Shown: piece by piece, positions 27,475 to 36,641 of the stretch
Layout of the letters: the number at the start of each line of letters is the position of its first letter
Position numbering within the stretch: position 1 is the stretch's first letter
DNA from: UBA4416 sp048498515
GTDB lineage: Bacteria > Bacteroidota > Bacteroidia > B-17B0 > Aurantibacillaceae
Length of the DNA stretch: 64,000 bases
Direction of reading: 5' to 3'
Assembly: GCA_048498515.1 (NCBI GenBank)
Contig: JBEHXV010000007.1
Span: 62,001 to 126,000 of the forward strand
Made by a program: the position numbers and the translations under genes
Notes under the pieces: generated by a model
What the model was told of the DNA's origin: nothing
Seen by the model: the letters and a program-made list of their open reading frames with translations, nothing else
The model's database searches: none

Positions 27475-30015
27475 TTGAGTCGTCAGTCTAATATACAAAG
27501 TATTTTAAAACGCCCTTTCCCTATTTATACAAAGGGTTTTTGCGTCGTTTTGTTGGCTCTTTTTATTGGCTCATGTAATGTGAACAAGCATTTAAAGCAA
27601 AACGAATACCTGGTTGAAAAGAATGTGATTAAAGAAAACGGGACTGCCATTGACAATAGCGACCTGGAGGCCTTTATACGCCAGCGGCCAAACCGTAAGA
27701 TCCTGAAACTGGTACGTTTTAATTTATGGTTGTACAACCAGGTAAATCAGCAAAAGATGATTGCCTACAAGGAAAAACGAAATGCCCGTTACGACCGCAT
27801 CAACGCAAAACGTACAGAACGCGCCAATGCCCGTAATGAGCGCCGGGCTGCAAAAGGGAAGGAGCCCAAACAGCCTAAGCTCAAGAATAAGGAAAAACCG
27901 ACGTTCAGGGAAAGTATCCTGGAAGCCGGCGAACCACCGGTCATTCTCGACTCGGCCTTAACCCGCATTACAGTGAGCCAGCTGCAACGCTATGTGTTCT
28001 CGCAGGGTTATTTCAACTCGGTAGTAAAGGACAGCCTGGCGCTGGATGTGAAAAACAAACGGGCCAAAGTATTTTATTCCGTTTCAAAATCGGAACCGTA
28101 TTATGTACAGGGTATTAAATACACGATCGAAGATCCTTTGCTGGAATACTTTGTGGTGAATGATTCGACCTCTTCGTTGGTAAAGCATTACATGCGCTAT
28201 AACGAGGATGTGTTTCAGAAAGAACGGGAACGGATCACCAAAAGCTTACTGAATAACGGTTATTTTTATTTCGCGCCCGAATATATTTATTACCTGGCCG
28301 ATACCAATCTGGCAGGCAATAATGTGAACATCACCATTGGCCTGAAAAAATATTCGGAGGCGTATAATGAAATAAACGATTCGCTGGTATACAAGAACCA
28401 TCCGCGTTTTTATATTGAAAATGTGTATGTGATACCTGAAACAGTTACTGGTTTCAGGGGAAAAAGCAATGAATTGTACATGAAAGACACCACCGACTAT
28501 AATGGCATAAAAATCCTTCATAACCGTCCGCTGGTATTGCGCCGCCGCGACCTTACCAGGGATATTTCGGTATCCAACGGGCAATTGTACCAGCAGGAAA
28601 AGGCGGAAGAAACTTACAAAGGGCTGAGCTCTCTTAAAGTATTTAAAAGTGTTTTTATTCAGTATGTCAAGAACCCTTATTTTTCAGATAAGCTGGATTG
28701 TTACATTGTTTGCCAACCGGTAGTAAAACAGGCTATTACCGTTGAAACCGAAGGGACCAATACCTCCGGTAACTTAGGTGTTGCCGGAAGCATTGTATTT
28801 CAGAACAAAAACACGTTTAAAGGCGCCGAGTTGGTGGAGCTAAAACTCAAAGGGTCGTTAACCGCGCAAAAACAATTCAACACTTCCGAACAAACCAATA
28901 ATATCGACGAGGTACCGGGAACCTTTAATACGGTGCAGTTTGGTCCCGAACTGAATATTTATTTTCCCCGTCCTTTATTTCCATTTACCCTGTTCTATTA
29001 TAAAAAAGATGCGAATGAAAAACGTTATTTCACCCAGCCTAAAACCATTTTAAACCTCTCTTACAATTACCAGTCGCGCCCCGAGTTTGCGCGCACATTG
29101 TCCAATATTTCTTACGGGTTCAAGTTTACCAATGCCAAAGGTTTGTTTACCTACGATGTGATCCCTTTGGAAGCTTATATTGTAAAAGCCAAACTGTTTG
29201 GTAATTTCAGGAATGAACTGATTGCCCTGAACGATTATTTTTTATTGAACTCTTTCCAGGACCACTTAACCACCTTATCGAAAATATCGGCTACTTATAA
29301 TAACCAGTTTATTCCCAAAAAGCGAAACCTCATGTACCTTCGCATGAGTTTAAGTTCATCGGGCAATATTTTGCGCGGAATTTACAACGCTGCCGATCAG
29401 CCTAAAGATACCCTGGGCAGGTACCAGATTTACAACGTGCCTTTTTCGCAGTTTGTAAAACTGGAAGGCGATTACCGTTTTTATTTCAAAGTGCGTAAAT
29501 TGGGTAAACTGGTATATCGCTTTGCCGGTGGTATTGGCAAGCCTTTGACTAATTTATCGGTACTGCCTTATGAGCAAAGTTTTTTTAGCGGTGGGCCAAA
29601 CAGTATCAGGGCATGGCGGGCCAGAACACTTGGGCCGGGAAGTTACAATCAACCCGATTCCATTACTGCACGGTACGATAAGATTGGCGATATACAGTTG
29701 GAAAGTAATATCGAATACCGCTTTCACATCTTTAAGTCGTTTTACGGTGCCTGGTTTGCCGATGCCGGAAACATATGGACACTAAACAAAGACCCGAATA
29801 AGCCCGGAGGACAATTTGAAACAGATCGCTTTTACAAAGAAATTGCCCTGGGAAGTGGTTTTGGTTTGCGTTACGATTTTAGCTTTTTTGTACTGAGGCT
29901 CGACGCGGCTATTAAGATCCGCGATCCTAAGTATGCCGAGAACGACCGCTGGACCTTTAATAAACGACCCTTGCAGGATATTATCCTGAACTTTGGTATT
30001 GGTTATCCGTTCTAG
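27475..30015 (+). CDS. tamL: Omp85-family outer-membrane lipoprotein TamL
   Basis: This 846-residue protein is a BamA/TamA superfamily barrel with a lipoprotein signal: a hydrophobic segment ending in the lipobox LFIGSC (lipidated Cys34), then NVNKHLKQNEYLVEKN, the hallmark of Bacteroidota TamL. POTRA-like repeats fill about residues 40-420, preceded by a very basic stretch (about 100-150). The C-terminal 16-strand barrel contains GGPNSIRAWRARTLGPG (the loop 6 RGF-like motif) and ends with NFGIGYPF. TamL would work with TamB, which is not in the window. The start is TTG at 27475; a stop four codons upstream blocks extension and no in-frame ATG precedes the signal peptide. Confidence 0.88.
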   Translation: MSRQSNIQSILKRPFPIYTKGFCVVLLALFIGSCNVNKHLKQNEYLVEKNVIKENGTAIDNSDLEAFIRQRPNRKILKLVRFNLWLYNQVNQQKMIAYKEKRNARYDRINAKRTERANARNERRAAKGKEPKQPKLKNKEKPTFRESILEAGEPPVILDSALTRITVSQLQRYVFSQGYFNSVVKDSLALDVKNKRAKVFYSVSKSEPYYVQGIKYTIEDPLLEYFVVNDSTSSLVKHYMRYNEDVFQKERERITKSLLNNGYFYFAPEYIYYLADTNLAGNNVNITIGLKKYSEAYNEINDSLVYKNHPRFYIENVYVIPETVTGFRGKSNELYMKDTTDYNGIKILHNRPLVLRRRDLTRDISVSNGQLYQQEKAEETYKGLSSLKVFKSVFIQYVKNPYFSDKLDCYIVCQPVVKQAITVETEGTNTSGNLGVAGSIVFQNKNTFKGAELVELKLKGSLTAQKQFNTSEQTNNIDEVPGTFNTVQFGPELNIYFPRPLFPFTLFYYKKDANEKRYFTQPKTILNLSYNYQSRPEFARTLSNISYGFKFTNAKGLFTYDVIPLEAYIVKAKLFGNFRNELIALNDYFLLNSFQDHLTTLSKISATYNNQFIPKKRNLMYLRMSLSSSGNILRGIYNAADQPKDTLGRYQIYNVPFSQFVKLEGDYRFYFKVRKLGKLVYRFAGGIGKPLTNLSVLPYEQSFFSGGPNSIRAWRARTLGPGSYNQPDSITARYDKIGDIQLESNIEYRFHIFKSFYGAWFADAGNIWTLNKDPNKPGGQFETDRFYKEIALGSGFGLRYDFSFFVLRLDAAIKIRDPKYAENDRWTFNKRPLQDIILNFGIGYPF

Positions 30016-30057
30016 TGTGAGCTTTCTCTCATGTCATATTTTTTGTAAAAAGAAATA

Positions 30058-30139
30058 GGAACACGGATGATACGGATAACACAGATCATCACTGATTTTT
30101 ATCTGTGTAAATCTGTCCAATCCGCGTCATCTGCGTTCC
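30058..30139. repeat. Long imperfect palindrome, ACACAGAT/ATCTGTGT family
   Basis: The arms start GGAAC and end GTTCC, with ACACAGAT/ATCTGTGT near the tip and CGGAT/ATCCG between. It fills the space after tamL. A relative of its ATCTGTGTAAATCTG core lies at 20324-20412. Confidence 0.75.
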
Positions 30140-30220
30140 AATTCAAATTTCAGCAATTGTTTGAGATTGCTTCTCCACCAGTCGGCGGATTGCAATGCCG
30201 GGATGGACACGATTAAAACA

Positions 30221-30250
30221 AAAAAGGAGAAGCTTTCGCCTCTCCTTTTC
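30221..30250 (-). terminator. Rho-independent terminator after the lipoprotein gene
   Basis: AAAAGGAGA and TCTCCTTTT form a 9-bp stem with T-rich flanks, 20 bp beyond the stop of the lipoprotein gene at 30271. It may also stop tamL transcription from the other side. Confidence 0.8.
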
Positions 30251-30270
30251 CGGTTGTTTAATTAAGCTGC

Positions 30271-31053
30271 TTAGTTGGTCACGCTCACCATGCGGTTAGT
30301 GGTGTTCATGTTAATGAAATAATATTTTTTGCTTGATACAGTTGTGTTCCTGAATTTATAAGCGGTAATGGTTAAGTAAGCGTTGGATGAATTGTCCAGT
30401 GTGCCCATATCAGCTGCAGGAAACGTGTAGGATGTTGATGTACCACTGGCCATTTTATAGATGGTTTTTGATCCTGAGGTGATCTGGTAGCATAATGAAT
30501 CGGCATTTGAAATGCTGTTGGTGCTCATGGTAAAGCTGCTTCCTTTACTTACCGTGGTAACGTTATTTACACTTGGTGCACTCGGGAAACTGTTTGCCGT
30601 GTAGTTTACAGCCGGTACGCCGTTTGATGAGTTACCCGAAATGTTCCATACCGAGCTGCTGCCGTAGCCAATGCCCTGCGCCGACTTAGGCGTGAAGATA
30701 TAGGAATTGTTGGATTGTTTTGCCAATGTAGAGTCGTTTGCTTTAATGGTACCGCCATCTACCAATGTGCTGCCACCTGTTGAAGAATAAATGCTTGCAA
30801 CCGCGCTTCCAACAGTTATACTTACTGTAAAGCCGCCTACACTTGTAATAACATTTGCTTTGGTAGCAATCATCACACCATCTGCATCACCTATTTGTGG
30901 TGTAACAGGCGATGATGAAGCTGAACCGCCGGTTGTTCCGCCGGTTGTGGTGCTTGGTGTTTCAGGAGCAACATCATCCTTTTTCTTACAGGCAGTAAAC
31001 GCAAAAGTTCCTGCTAAAATTAACATGCTTAATGTTTTGATCGTTGTTTTCAT
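30271..31053 (-). CDS. Lipoprotein of unknown function, low complexity
   Basis: The 260-residue protein has a lipoprotein signal ending in the lipobox FAFTAC followed by KKKDD, and a Ser/Thr/Gly-rich linker. A beta-sandwich-like domain rich in Ser and Thr follows, ending in NMNTTNRMVSVTN. No catalytic motif is visible and I do not recognise the family. It is probably exported to the outer membrane, but the role is unknown. It is transcribed divergently from prfC. Confidence 0.7.
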   Translation of the reverse strand: MKTTIKTLSMLILAGTFAFTACKKKDDVAPETPSTTTGGTTGGSASSSPVTPQIGDADGVMIATKANVITSVGGFTVSITVGSAVASIYSSTGGSTLVDGGTIKANDSTLAKQSNNSYIFTPKSAQGIGYGSSSVWNISGNSSNGVPAVNYTANSFPSAPSVNNVTTVSKGSSFTMSTNSISNADSLCYQITSGSKTIYKMASGTSTSYTFPAADMGTLDNSSNAYLTITAYKFRNTTVSSKKYYFINMNTTNRMVSVTN

Positions 31054-31220
31054 TGTTTTTATTTCTATTTTTTAGTTATTAACTAGGGATGGTACAAAAT
31101 TATGGCGGCAGGTTATTTTTAGCTTACACCGCTTTGGGTATTTGGCATCCGTGCCAATGGGTATTCTTATGCTGTATGCGGTCTTTTTTTATTATCTTTA
31201 TACCCTTATTTTTAAACTGA

Positions 31221-32804
31221 ATGAGTTTTTTAGAAGAATTACATAGAAGGAAAACCTTTGCCATTATTGCCCACCCCGATGCAGGTAAGACAACACTGAC
31301 CGAGAAGTTACTATTATTTGGAGGCGCCATTCATACCGCCGGCGCTGTAAAATCCAACAAGATCAAGAAATCCACCACTTCCGATTTCATGGAAATAGAG
31401 AAGCAGCGTGGGATCTCGGTGTCCACCTCGGTAATGGCTTTTGACTACCGCGATTTTAAAGTGAACATTTTAGATACACCGGGTCACGAGGATTTTGCCG
31501 AAGACACTTACCGTACCCTGTCTGCTGTAGACAGTGTAATCATGGTGATTGACTGTGTAAAGGGCGTTGAGCCTCAAACCCGTAAGTTATTGGAGGTTTG
31601 CCGCATGCGTAACACGCCGGTGATTGTATTTGTGAATAAAATGGACCGCGAAGGACAAAACCCGTTCGACCTCCTGGATGAGATCGAAAAAGAGTTGAAG
31701 ATCAAGGTGCGTCCTTTAACCTGGCCAATTGGTATCGGTAAATCCTTTAAAGGGGTGTATAATTTATACGAAAAAAAATTATCTCTTTTCCAGGGCGAAA
31801 GCAAAACAACGGTGGAAGAGAACATTGAGATCAACGACCTGAACGATGGTGAAGTGGAAAAGTACATCAGCAACGATTTTGCCGATCAGTTGAGGGCCGA
31901 TGTGGAACTGCTGGATGGAGTATACGATGACTTTAATAAACAAAAATACCTGGAAGCAAATTTAAGTCCTGTGTTTTTTGGAAGCGCCGTTAATAATTTC
32001 GGGATCAAAGAATTGCTGGATTGTTTTGTGGAAATAGCGCCTACACCGCAGGGTAGGGATACCGATGTGGCAGGAGAAATAAAACCCGAAGCGCCGAAGT
32101 TCAGCGGTTTTATCTTTAAGATCCATGCCAACCTCGACCCCAAGCACCGCGACCGGATCGCTTTCTTAAGAATTGTATCGGGTAAATTTGAACGGAATAA
32201 ATATTATTACAATGTGCGCGAGGATAAAGACATGCGTTTCAGTAATCCAACCGCTTTTATGGCCCAGCAAAAATCGGTGATCGATGAATCCTTTCCTGGC
32301 GATGTGATTGGTTTGTACGACGCGGGTAACTTTAAAATTGGAGATACGTTAACAGAAGGCGCTAAATTTCATTTCAAGGGCATCCCAAGTTTTTCGCCTG
32401 AGTTGTTTAAATACGTCACTAACCTCGACCCAATGAAGACCAAGCAATTGCAAAAAGGCCTGGAGCAATTAACGGATGAAGGAGTTGCTCAGCTCTTCAC
32501 TAAAAAGGCCGATGGACGTAAAATAGTTGGTACGGTGGGCGCTTTACAGTTCGAGGTAATTCAGCATCGTTTAAAAAGCGAGTATAATGCGTCCTGCGGT
32601 TACGACTCGGTAAGTTTGTATAAGGCATTGTGGATAGAGTGTGGCGACAAGAAAAAGCTGGATGAATTTTTAGTGGATAAGGCCAACCACATTGCTTACG
32701 ATAAAGAAGGGCGTTTGGTGTTCCTGGCAGAATCGGCCTGGCTGCTGCAAATGGCCCAGGATAAATTTCCTGATATCAAGTTCCATTTAAAGAGTGAATT
32801 TTAA
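31221..32804 (+). CDS. prfC: Peptide chain release factor 3
   Basis: RF3 is the GTPase that recycles RF1 and RF2 after termination. The 527-residue length and sequence are those of the family: G1 AHPDAGKTTLTEKLL (about residues 17-31), the switch region QRGISVSTSVM, G3 DTPGHEDFAEDTYR, G4 NKMDREG, then domain II and a C-terminal domain with VGTVGALQFEVIQHRLKSEY. It has its own promoter region of 167 bp shared with the divergent lipoprotein gene. Confidence 0.95.
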   Translation: MSFLEELHRRKTFAIIAHPDAGKTTLTEKLLLFGGAIHTAGAVKSNKIKKSTTSDFMEIEKQRGISVSTSVMAFDYRDFKVNILDTPGHEDFAEDTYRTLSAVDSVIMVIDCVKGVEPQTRKLLEVCRMRNTPVIVFVNKMDREGQNPFDLLDEIEKELKIKVRPLTWPIGIGKSFKGVYNLYEKKLSLFQGESKTTVEENIEINDLNDGEVEKYISNDFADQLRADVELLDGVYDDFNKQKYLEANLSPVFFGSAVNNFGIKELLDCFVEIAPTPQGRDTDVAGEIKPEAPKFSGFIFKIHANLDPKHRDRIAFLRIVSGKFERNKYYYNVREDKDMRFSNPTAFMAQQKSVIDESFPGDVIGLYDAGNFKIGDTLTEGAKFHFKGIPSFSPELFKYVTNLDPMKTKQLQKGLEQLTDEGVAQLFTKKADGRKIVGTVGALQFEVIQHRLKSEYNASCGYDSVSLYKALWIECGDKKKLDEFLVDKANHIAYDKEGRLVFLAESAWLLQMAQDKFPDIKFHLKSEF

Positions 32805-32805
32805 A

Positions 32806-32886
32806 TGATTATGAAATAATTACGAATATACGAATCGAGGTGTGATAAGGTGATTTCGTATATTCGTATCAATTCGTAATCATAAA
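32806..32886. repeat. Intergenic hairpin, ACGAATATACGAA family, copy 1
   Basis: The stem TTACGAATATACGAA pairs with TTCGTATATTCGTA and the outer arms TGATTA with TAATCA. The right arm is the reverse complement of the left arm of copy 2 (33553), over about 25 nt. Together they flank the paaY-like gene. Confidence 0.85.
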
Positions 32887-32919
32887 ATAATAGTATTATT
32901 GTTCTAATCTTTAAGTAAT

Positions 32920-33531
32920 ATGGCAAATATTTTCGAGTTCAACGGCTACAAGCCTGTTATACACAAATCGGCTTTCATTCACCCCAATGCAACGGTGACG
33001 GGTAATGTCATCATTGGCAAAAATGTATACGTTGGCCCGGGTGCTGCCATTCGTGGCGACTGGGGTCAGATCATTATTGAGGACGGCTGCAATGTGCAGG
33101 AAAATTGTACCATTCATATGTTTCCTGGAACTACTGTGTTGTTGAAGGAAGCAGCTCATATTGGTCATGGGGCAATTATACACGGTGGCACCATTGGCAA
33201 AAATGTGCTGGTGGGCATGAATGCTGTGGTGATGGATAACTGCGTGATTGGCGATAACTGCATTATTGGCGCCCTGTGTTTTGTGCCGGCCGATACCGTA
33301 ATTGAAGAACGAAAAGTGGTAGTAGGAAACCCGGCGAAGATTGTGAAGGAGGTGAGTGATGAAATGATTGCCTGGAAAACCAAAGGTACCGCCTTGTACC
33401 AGCAATTACCTGCCGATTGTTATGCTACTTTAAAACCCTGCGAGCCATTGCGCCGTATGCCTGCTTATAGACCTGACCAGCAAAATGAGTATAAGACCTG
33501 GAATGAGGAGAAAACTAAATCCAAGAAATAA
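32920..33531 (+). CDS. paaY: PaaY-like gamma-class carbonic anhydrase/hexapeptide-repeat protein
   Basis: The 203-residue protein is a left-handed beta-helix of hexapeptide repeats (residues 15-140), with FIHPNATVTGNVIIGKNVYVGPGAAIRGDWG, then IHMFPGTTVLL, IGHGAIIHGGTIGKNVLVGMNAVV. His residues in HMFPG and GHGAIIHGG fit the metal site of gamma carbonic anhydrases and PaaY. The C-terminal tail CYATLKPCEPLRRMPAYRPD is also PaaY-like. Thioesterase and carbonic anhydrase roles are reported for this family; no other paa genes are present here. Confidence 0.8.
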   Translation: MANIFEFNGYKPVIHKSAFIHPNATVTGNVIIGKNVYVGPGAAIRGDWGQIIIEDGCNVQENCTIHMFPGTTVLLKEAAHIGHGAIIHGGTIGKNVLVGMNAVVMDNCVIGDNCIIGALCFVPADTVIEERKVVVGNPAKIVKEVSDEMIAWKTKGTALYQQLPADCYATLKPCEPLRRMPAYRPDQQNEYKTWNEEKTKSKK

Positions 33532-33552
33532 AAATTAACGGGTACTACCTGG

Positions 33553-33611
33553 TTACGAATTGATACGAATATACGAATTCACCTAACAAGCACTGATTCG
33601 TATATTCGTAA
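33553..33611. repeat. Intergenic hairpin, ACGAATATACGAAT family, copy 2
   Basis: The left arm TTACGAATTGATACGAAT continues to ACGAATATACGAAT and pairs with ATTCGTATATTCGTAA across a 17-nt loop. It lies between the paaY-like gene and the PorG-like gene and is related in inverted orientation to copy 1 (32806). Confidence 0.85.
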
Positions 33612-33617
33612 TCAAAA

Positions 33618-34433
33618 CTAGTGATCGTAAGCGTAGCAAGGTCTGGCAGGGCCGTTTAATTTAACGGTGAGTGTTAAGCCAAAAAAGAAATACCAGTCTT
33701 TGGTACGTGGATTACCTCTTTGTTTATTCACATTGTTTCCTGCATTCTTTGAGCGGTCGGAAAATGATTTGGCTTTATCACTTAACACAACGAGTTCCGG
33801 ATCGGGGTAAGTACCACTTACATCATCCAGGTAATCGGTAAATAATTTTCTCGGTCCCCATTCAAAACCAATGCCTACTTTTTTCGACACGTTCATTTTG
33901 AGGCCAATGCCAAAGGGAATGCCTACCTGAACCAGTTTATATGGTTTCGATTGGCCTTCGGTCATTAAAGGTTGTAATTCTGTCCAGTAATTTCTTACCT
34001 GTGCCTGTGGCTTGAACTGGAAGACATCCAATCCTAAAAATAAGTAAGTGGTAAACTTATATTTATCGTTGCTGATCCTGTATTCCAAAAAATTAAATTC
34101 AGATGCCAAATGAAATTCATAGATCTGTGATTTAAAGTTCAGGTTGCGTTGCAACTGATCGGCATCATCGCTTTGTGAATCGTCGCCCCTTACTTCGCCA
34201 TAATTGAAGCCCGCTCTGAACGCATAACGGTAATTAGGAGCAAAACGATAAAAAATACCAAAGGCAGGTTGTGTTTGGTTGAAATGTTTACGGGGATTAA
34301 GATCGCCAATGTAATAAGAACCACCTAGCAAAAAGCCAACTTCGTGTTGCCTGTAATTACGCCGTCTCTGTTGTGAGTGGGCATTAGTTGCAAACACAAT
34401 CAGCAGTAAGGCAATATGCAGAAGCGATCTCAT
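33618..34433 (-). CDS. porG: PorG-like outer-membrane beta-barrel (DUF6089)
   Basis: The 271-residue protein has a signal peptide (ATNAHSQ) followed by HEVGFLLGGSYYIGDLNPRKHF, a segment typical of the DUF6089 barrels to which the T9SS component PorG belongs. Alternating amphipathic strands follow, and the C-terminal part has DWYFFFGLTLTVKL and a late CYAYDH. PorG is thought to anchor the PorKN ring to the outer membrane. The assignment rests on these segments and on the T9SS context; other DUF6089 proteins exist, so the gene symbol is tentative. Confidence 0.65.
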   Translation of the reverse strand: MRSLLHIALLLIVFATNAHSQQRRRNYRQHEVGFLLGGSYYIGDLNPRKHFNQTQPAFGIFYRFAPNYRYAFRAGFNYGEVRGDDSQSDDADQLQRNLNFKSQIYEFHLASEFNFLEYRISNDKYKFTTYLFLGLDVFQFKPQAQVRNYWTELQPLMTEGQSKPYKLVQVGIPFGIGLKMNVSKKVGIGFEWGPRKLFTDYLDDVSGTYPDPELVVLSDKAKSFSDRSKNAGNNVNKQRGNPRTKDWYFFFGLTLTVKLNGPARPCYAYDH

Positions 34434-34479
34434 TGGTAATAAAACGCAGTAAAGATAAATTTAGTGTGCTGTAAATGAG

Positions 34480-36591
34480 TTACAAAAATAAGATTTTCAG
34501 GCGTTTTACCTCATTTTTACTTTCACATTCTATAAAATAGAGGCCGGGAGGTAAATTGTTGCGTTTAAGCTTGTAGGTAGCGGTGTTGCAATCGTCTTTT
34601 AATACCAGCTGCCCGGTAGTGTTATAAAGCTTAACAAGCCTTGTTTCTTCTTTGTCGAAGATAACTGTTGCTTCGCTACTCATAGGATTTGGCACTACTT
34701 TGATGGTAGAATTGCCTTTTTGGCCTTTGAGCCCTGTTACCACTTCGCCGCAGGTCATTGCCGCAAAACCATCCAGCTTGCCGTAACCCCATTGATTATT
34801 GGGTAAACTGGTGCTGGTAAACACATCGCTGTAGGCGCAGTTAATAATGGCTTGCTTTACCTGTTGGTTGGTAGCTGTTGGGTGCTTTTGCAAATATAAG
34901 GCTGCCAGGCCTGCTACTACAGGGCTCGATGCCGAGGTGCCTCCGGCGGTAACGTGATATCCTCCCAGTGCAACCACCTGTGGCGCGTTGGCAATTAAGT
35001 TAGGTAACATGGCAACAGCGCCAGTGGTTAAAATGGTAGCGCCAGATGCCGCTATGTCGGGCTTTATGCGGTTGTCGCGGGTAGGGCCCAGGCTGCTGGT
35101 TTGCGAAATTTGCCCTGCTGTTTCGGCTGTTACCTGTGTGTTATTATTCACATCCTGGTATATTTTCCGGTTCACATAATTGGCTACCGATATGATCTCA
35201 TCGCTACATTGAAAACTGGTAACAATGGTTTGGATGGTATCGGCCATTTTGTAGTTAACAATACCAGGATACTCGGCAGGAGTAGGCATGGTACCCGAAA
35301 TGTAATTGAAGTTCCAGGAATCGATGCGGCCGGGGCCGGTATGTTCGATGCGCCAAAGGTATTGTGACGAGTCGGCCCTTATTTTAAACGACAGCTCATA
35401 CACGCCAAAGGTGTTAATGCTGGCCATGCTCTCTACTATACCAATGCGGTTGCTGTTATTGTAAATGGTATCGCGCTTCAGGGTATTCAAAGCATAGTTG
35501 TAGGCTTTAAAAGGAATGCGGCCCAAATCGGTGAGGCCTCCGTTATTAACGCCCACACTGTAAAACACATTTTTTATTTGTGTGGTATCCGAGTATTCAT
35601 CCAGGTAAATGTTTGAACCTCCGCTGCTGATCCAGGTGAAGAACGTATCTGCAGCTGTTGTATTATAGCCCACATGAAAAGGATTCCCACCACCATTGCC
35701 GCAGGCCGCTACCATTACCCTTCCGGGTACATTGGCAATCATACCGCTAATTAGTTGTGCTTCCAAATCGGTACCATCGTGGCTGCCGTAATAATCGCCA
35801 ACACTCGCATTTACAGCCAAGGGCTGGCCAAGAAGCTGTGCTTTGTCAATAATGTATTGCAAGGCATCGGCAATGGTAAAGCCGGGTCTGCCAAAGTCGA
35901 GGGCTACTACAATAATATCCGCTTTTGGCGCCATACCTTCAAAATGGCCTATGGATAAACCGTTTCCTGCCGCAATGCCTGAGCTGTTGGAACCATGCCC
36001 GTAATGCGCCAGGTCATCATGGGTGCACAACCCCATATCAATATCGGCATTGGTCCATTCCTGCCCGTAACCAAAAGGCATTGGTGTATTGGCTGCTACG
36101 GGTTTATTCATGTCCCACAAAAATTTAATACGGCTGTTGCCATTGCTATCCTTAAAATCGGGATGGCTAAAATCGGTACCCGAATCAATTACACCCACGG
36201 TAACCCCTGTGCCATCATAAGCCTGTGTAAGCGGCGAAAGCCCCAGCTTAATATCTCGCACACGGTTCCTTACCACTGCTGTATCGGCCATCAATTTCAG
36301 GTCGTGTTGCACATACTCCATCCTGGCAACAGAGCTCAGTTTGGAGATGTCGTTAATGGCTTGCAGGCTTGCGGTGATGGAATAAATATTGCCCACTTTG
36401 TAATTTAACTTTGTTCCCGGAAAAGCCCTGAAATCGGGTTCTGTACCCGGTTTGGCCAAAACCAGTACAGGTACCGTTTCTGTTGGGGGCGAATCATAAA
36501 TCTTTCGAAGCAGCGCGGTATTGAACACGCTTTGGGCATTTAAGGGCACAAAGGCCGCCAATATGGTAAAAATTGTAAAATAGAATTTCAT
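34480..36591 (-). CDS. Subtilisin-like serine protease exported by the T9SS
   Basis: A 703-residue S8 peptidase with a signal peptide (VPLNAQ), a propeptide-like region, and the catalytic triad in order: Asp136 in VGVIDSGTDF, His199 in HYGHGSNSSG, and Ser553 in GGTSASSPVVAG. A long insertion with a beta domain sits between the His and Ser (about residues 310-500). The C-terminal 75 residues form a type A T9SS CTD (VVPNPMSSEATV, YNTTGQLVLKDD, LPPGLYFIE, KRLKILFL). It would be secreted and probably anchored by PorU. Confidence 0.9.
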   Translation of the reverse strand: MKFYFTIFTILAAFVPLNAQSVFNTALLRKIYDSPPTETVPVLVLAKPGTEPDFRAFPGTKLNYKVGNIYSITASLQAINDISKLSSVARMEYVQHDLKLMADTAVVRNRVRDIKLGLSPLTQAYDGTGVTVGVIDSGTDFSHPDFKDSNGNSRIKFLWDMNKPVAANTPMPFGYGQEWTNADIDMGLCTHDDLAHYGHGSNSSGIAAGNGLSIGHFEGMAPKADIIVVALDFGRPGFTIADALQYIIDKAQLLGQPLAVNASVGDYYGSHDGTDLEAQLISGMIANVPGRVMVAACGNGGGNPFHVGYNTTAADTFFTWISSGGSNIYLDEYSDTTQIKNVFYSVGVNNGGLTDLGRIPFKAYNYALNTLKRDTIYNNSNRIGIVESMASINTFGVYELSFKIRADSSQYLWRIEHTGPGRIDSWNFNYISGTMPTPAEYPGIVNYKMADTIQTIVTSFQCSDEIISVANYVNRKIYQDVNNNTQVTAETAGQISQTSSLGPTRDNRIKPDIAASGATILTTGAVAMLPNLIANAPQVVALGGYHVTAGGTSASSPVVAGLAALYLQKHPTATNQQVKQAIINCAYSDVFTSTSLPNNQWGYGKLDGFAAMTCGEVVTGLKGQKGNSTIKVVPNPMSSEATVIFDKEETRLVKLYNTTGQLVLKDDCNTATYKLKRNNLPPGLYFIECESKNEVKRLKILFL

Positions 36592-36641
36592 GAAACGGAA
36601 TTTAATAGCATTAAATTACAAATATTTTAGATATTTACAAG

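Noticed and set aside
30140..30215. A small gene between tamL and the lipoprotein gene
   Set aside because: The gap consists of repeat sequence (a GAGATTGCTTCTC fragment and palindrome arms) and a terminator, without a plausible open frame.
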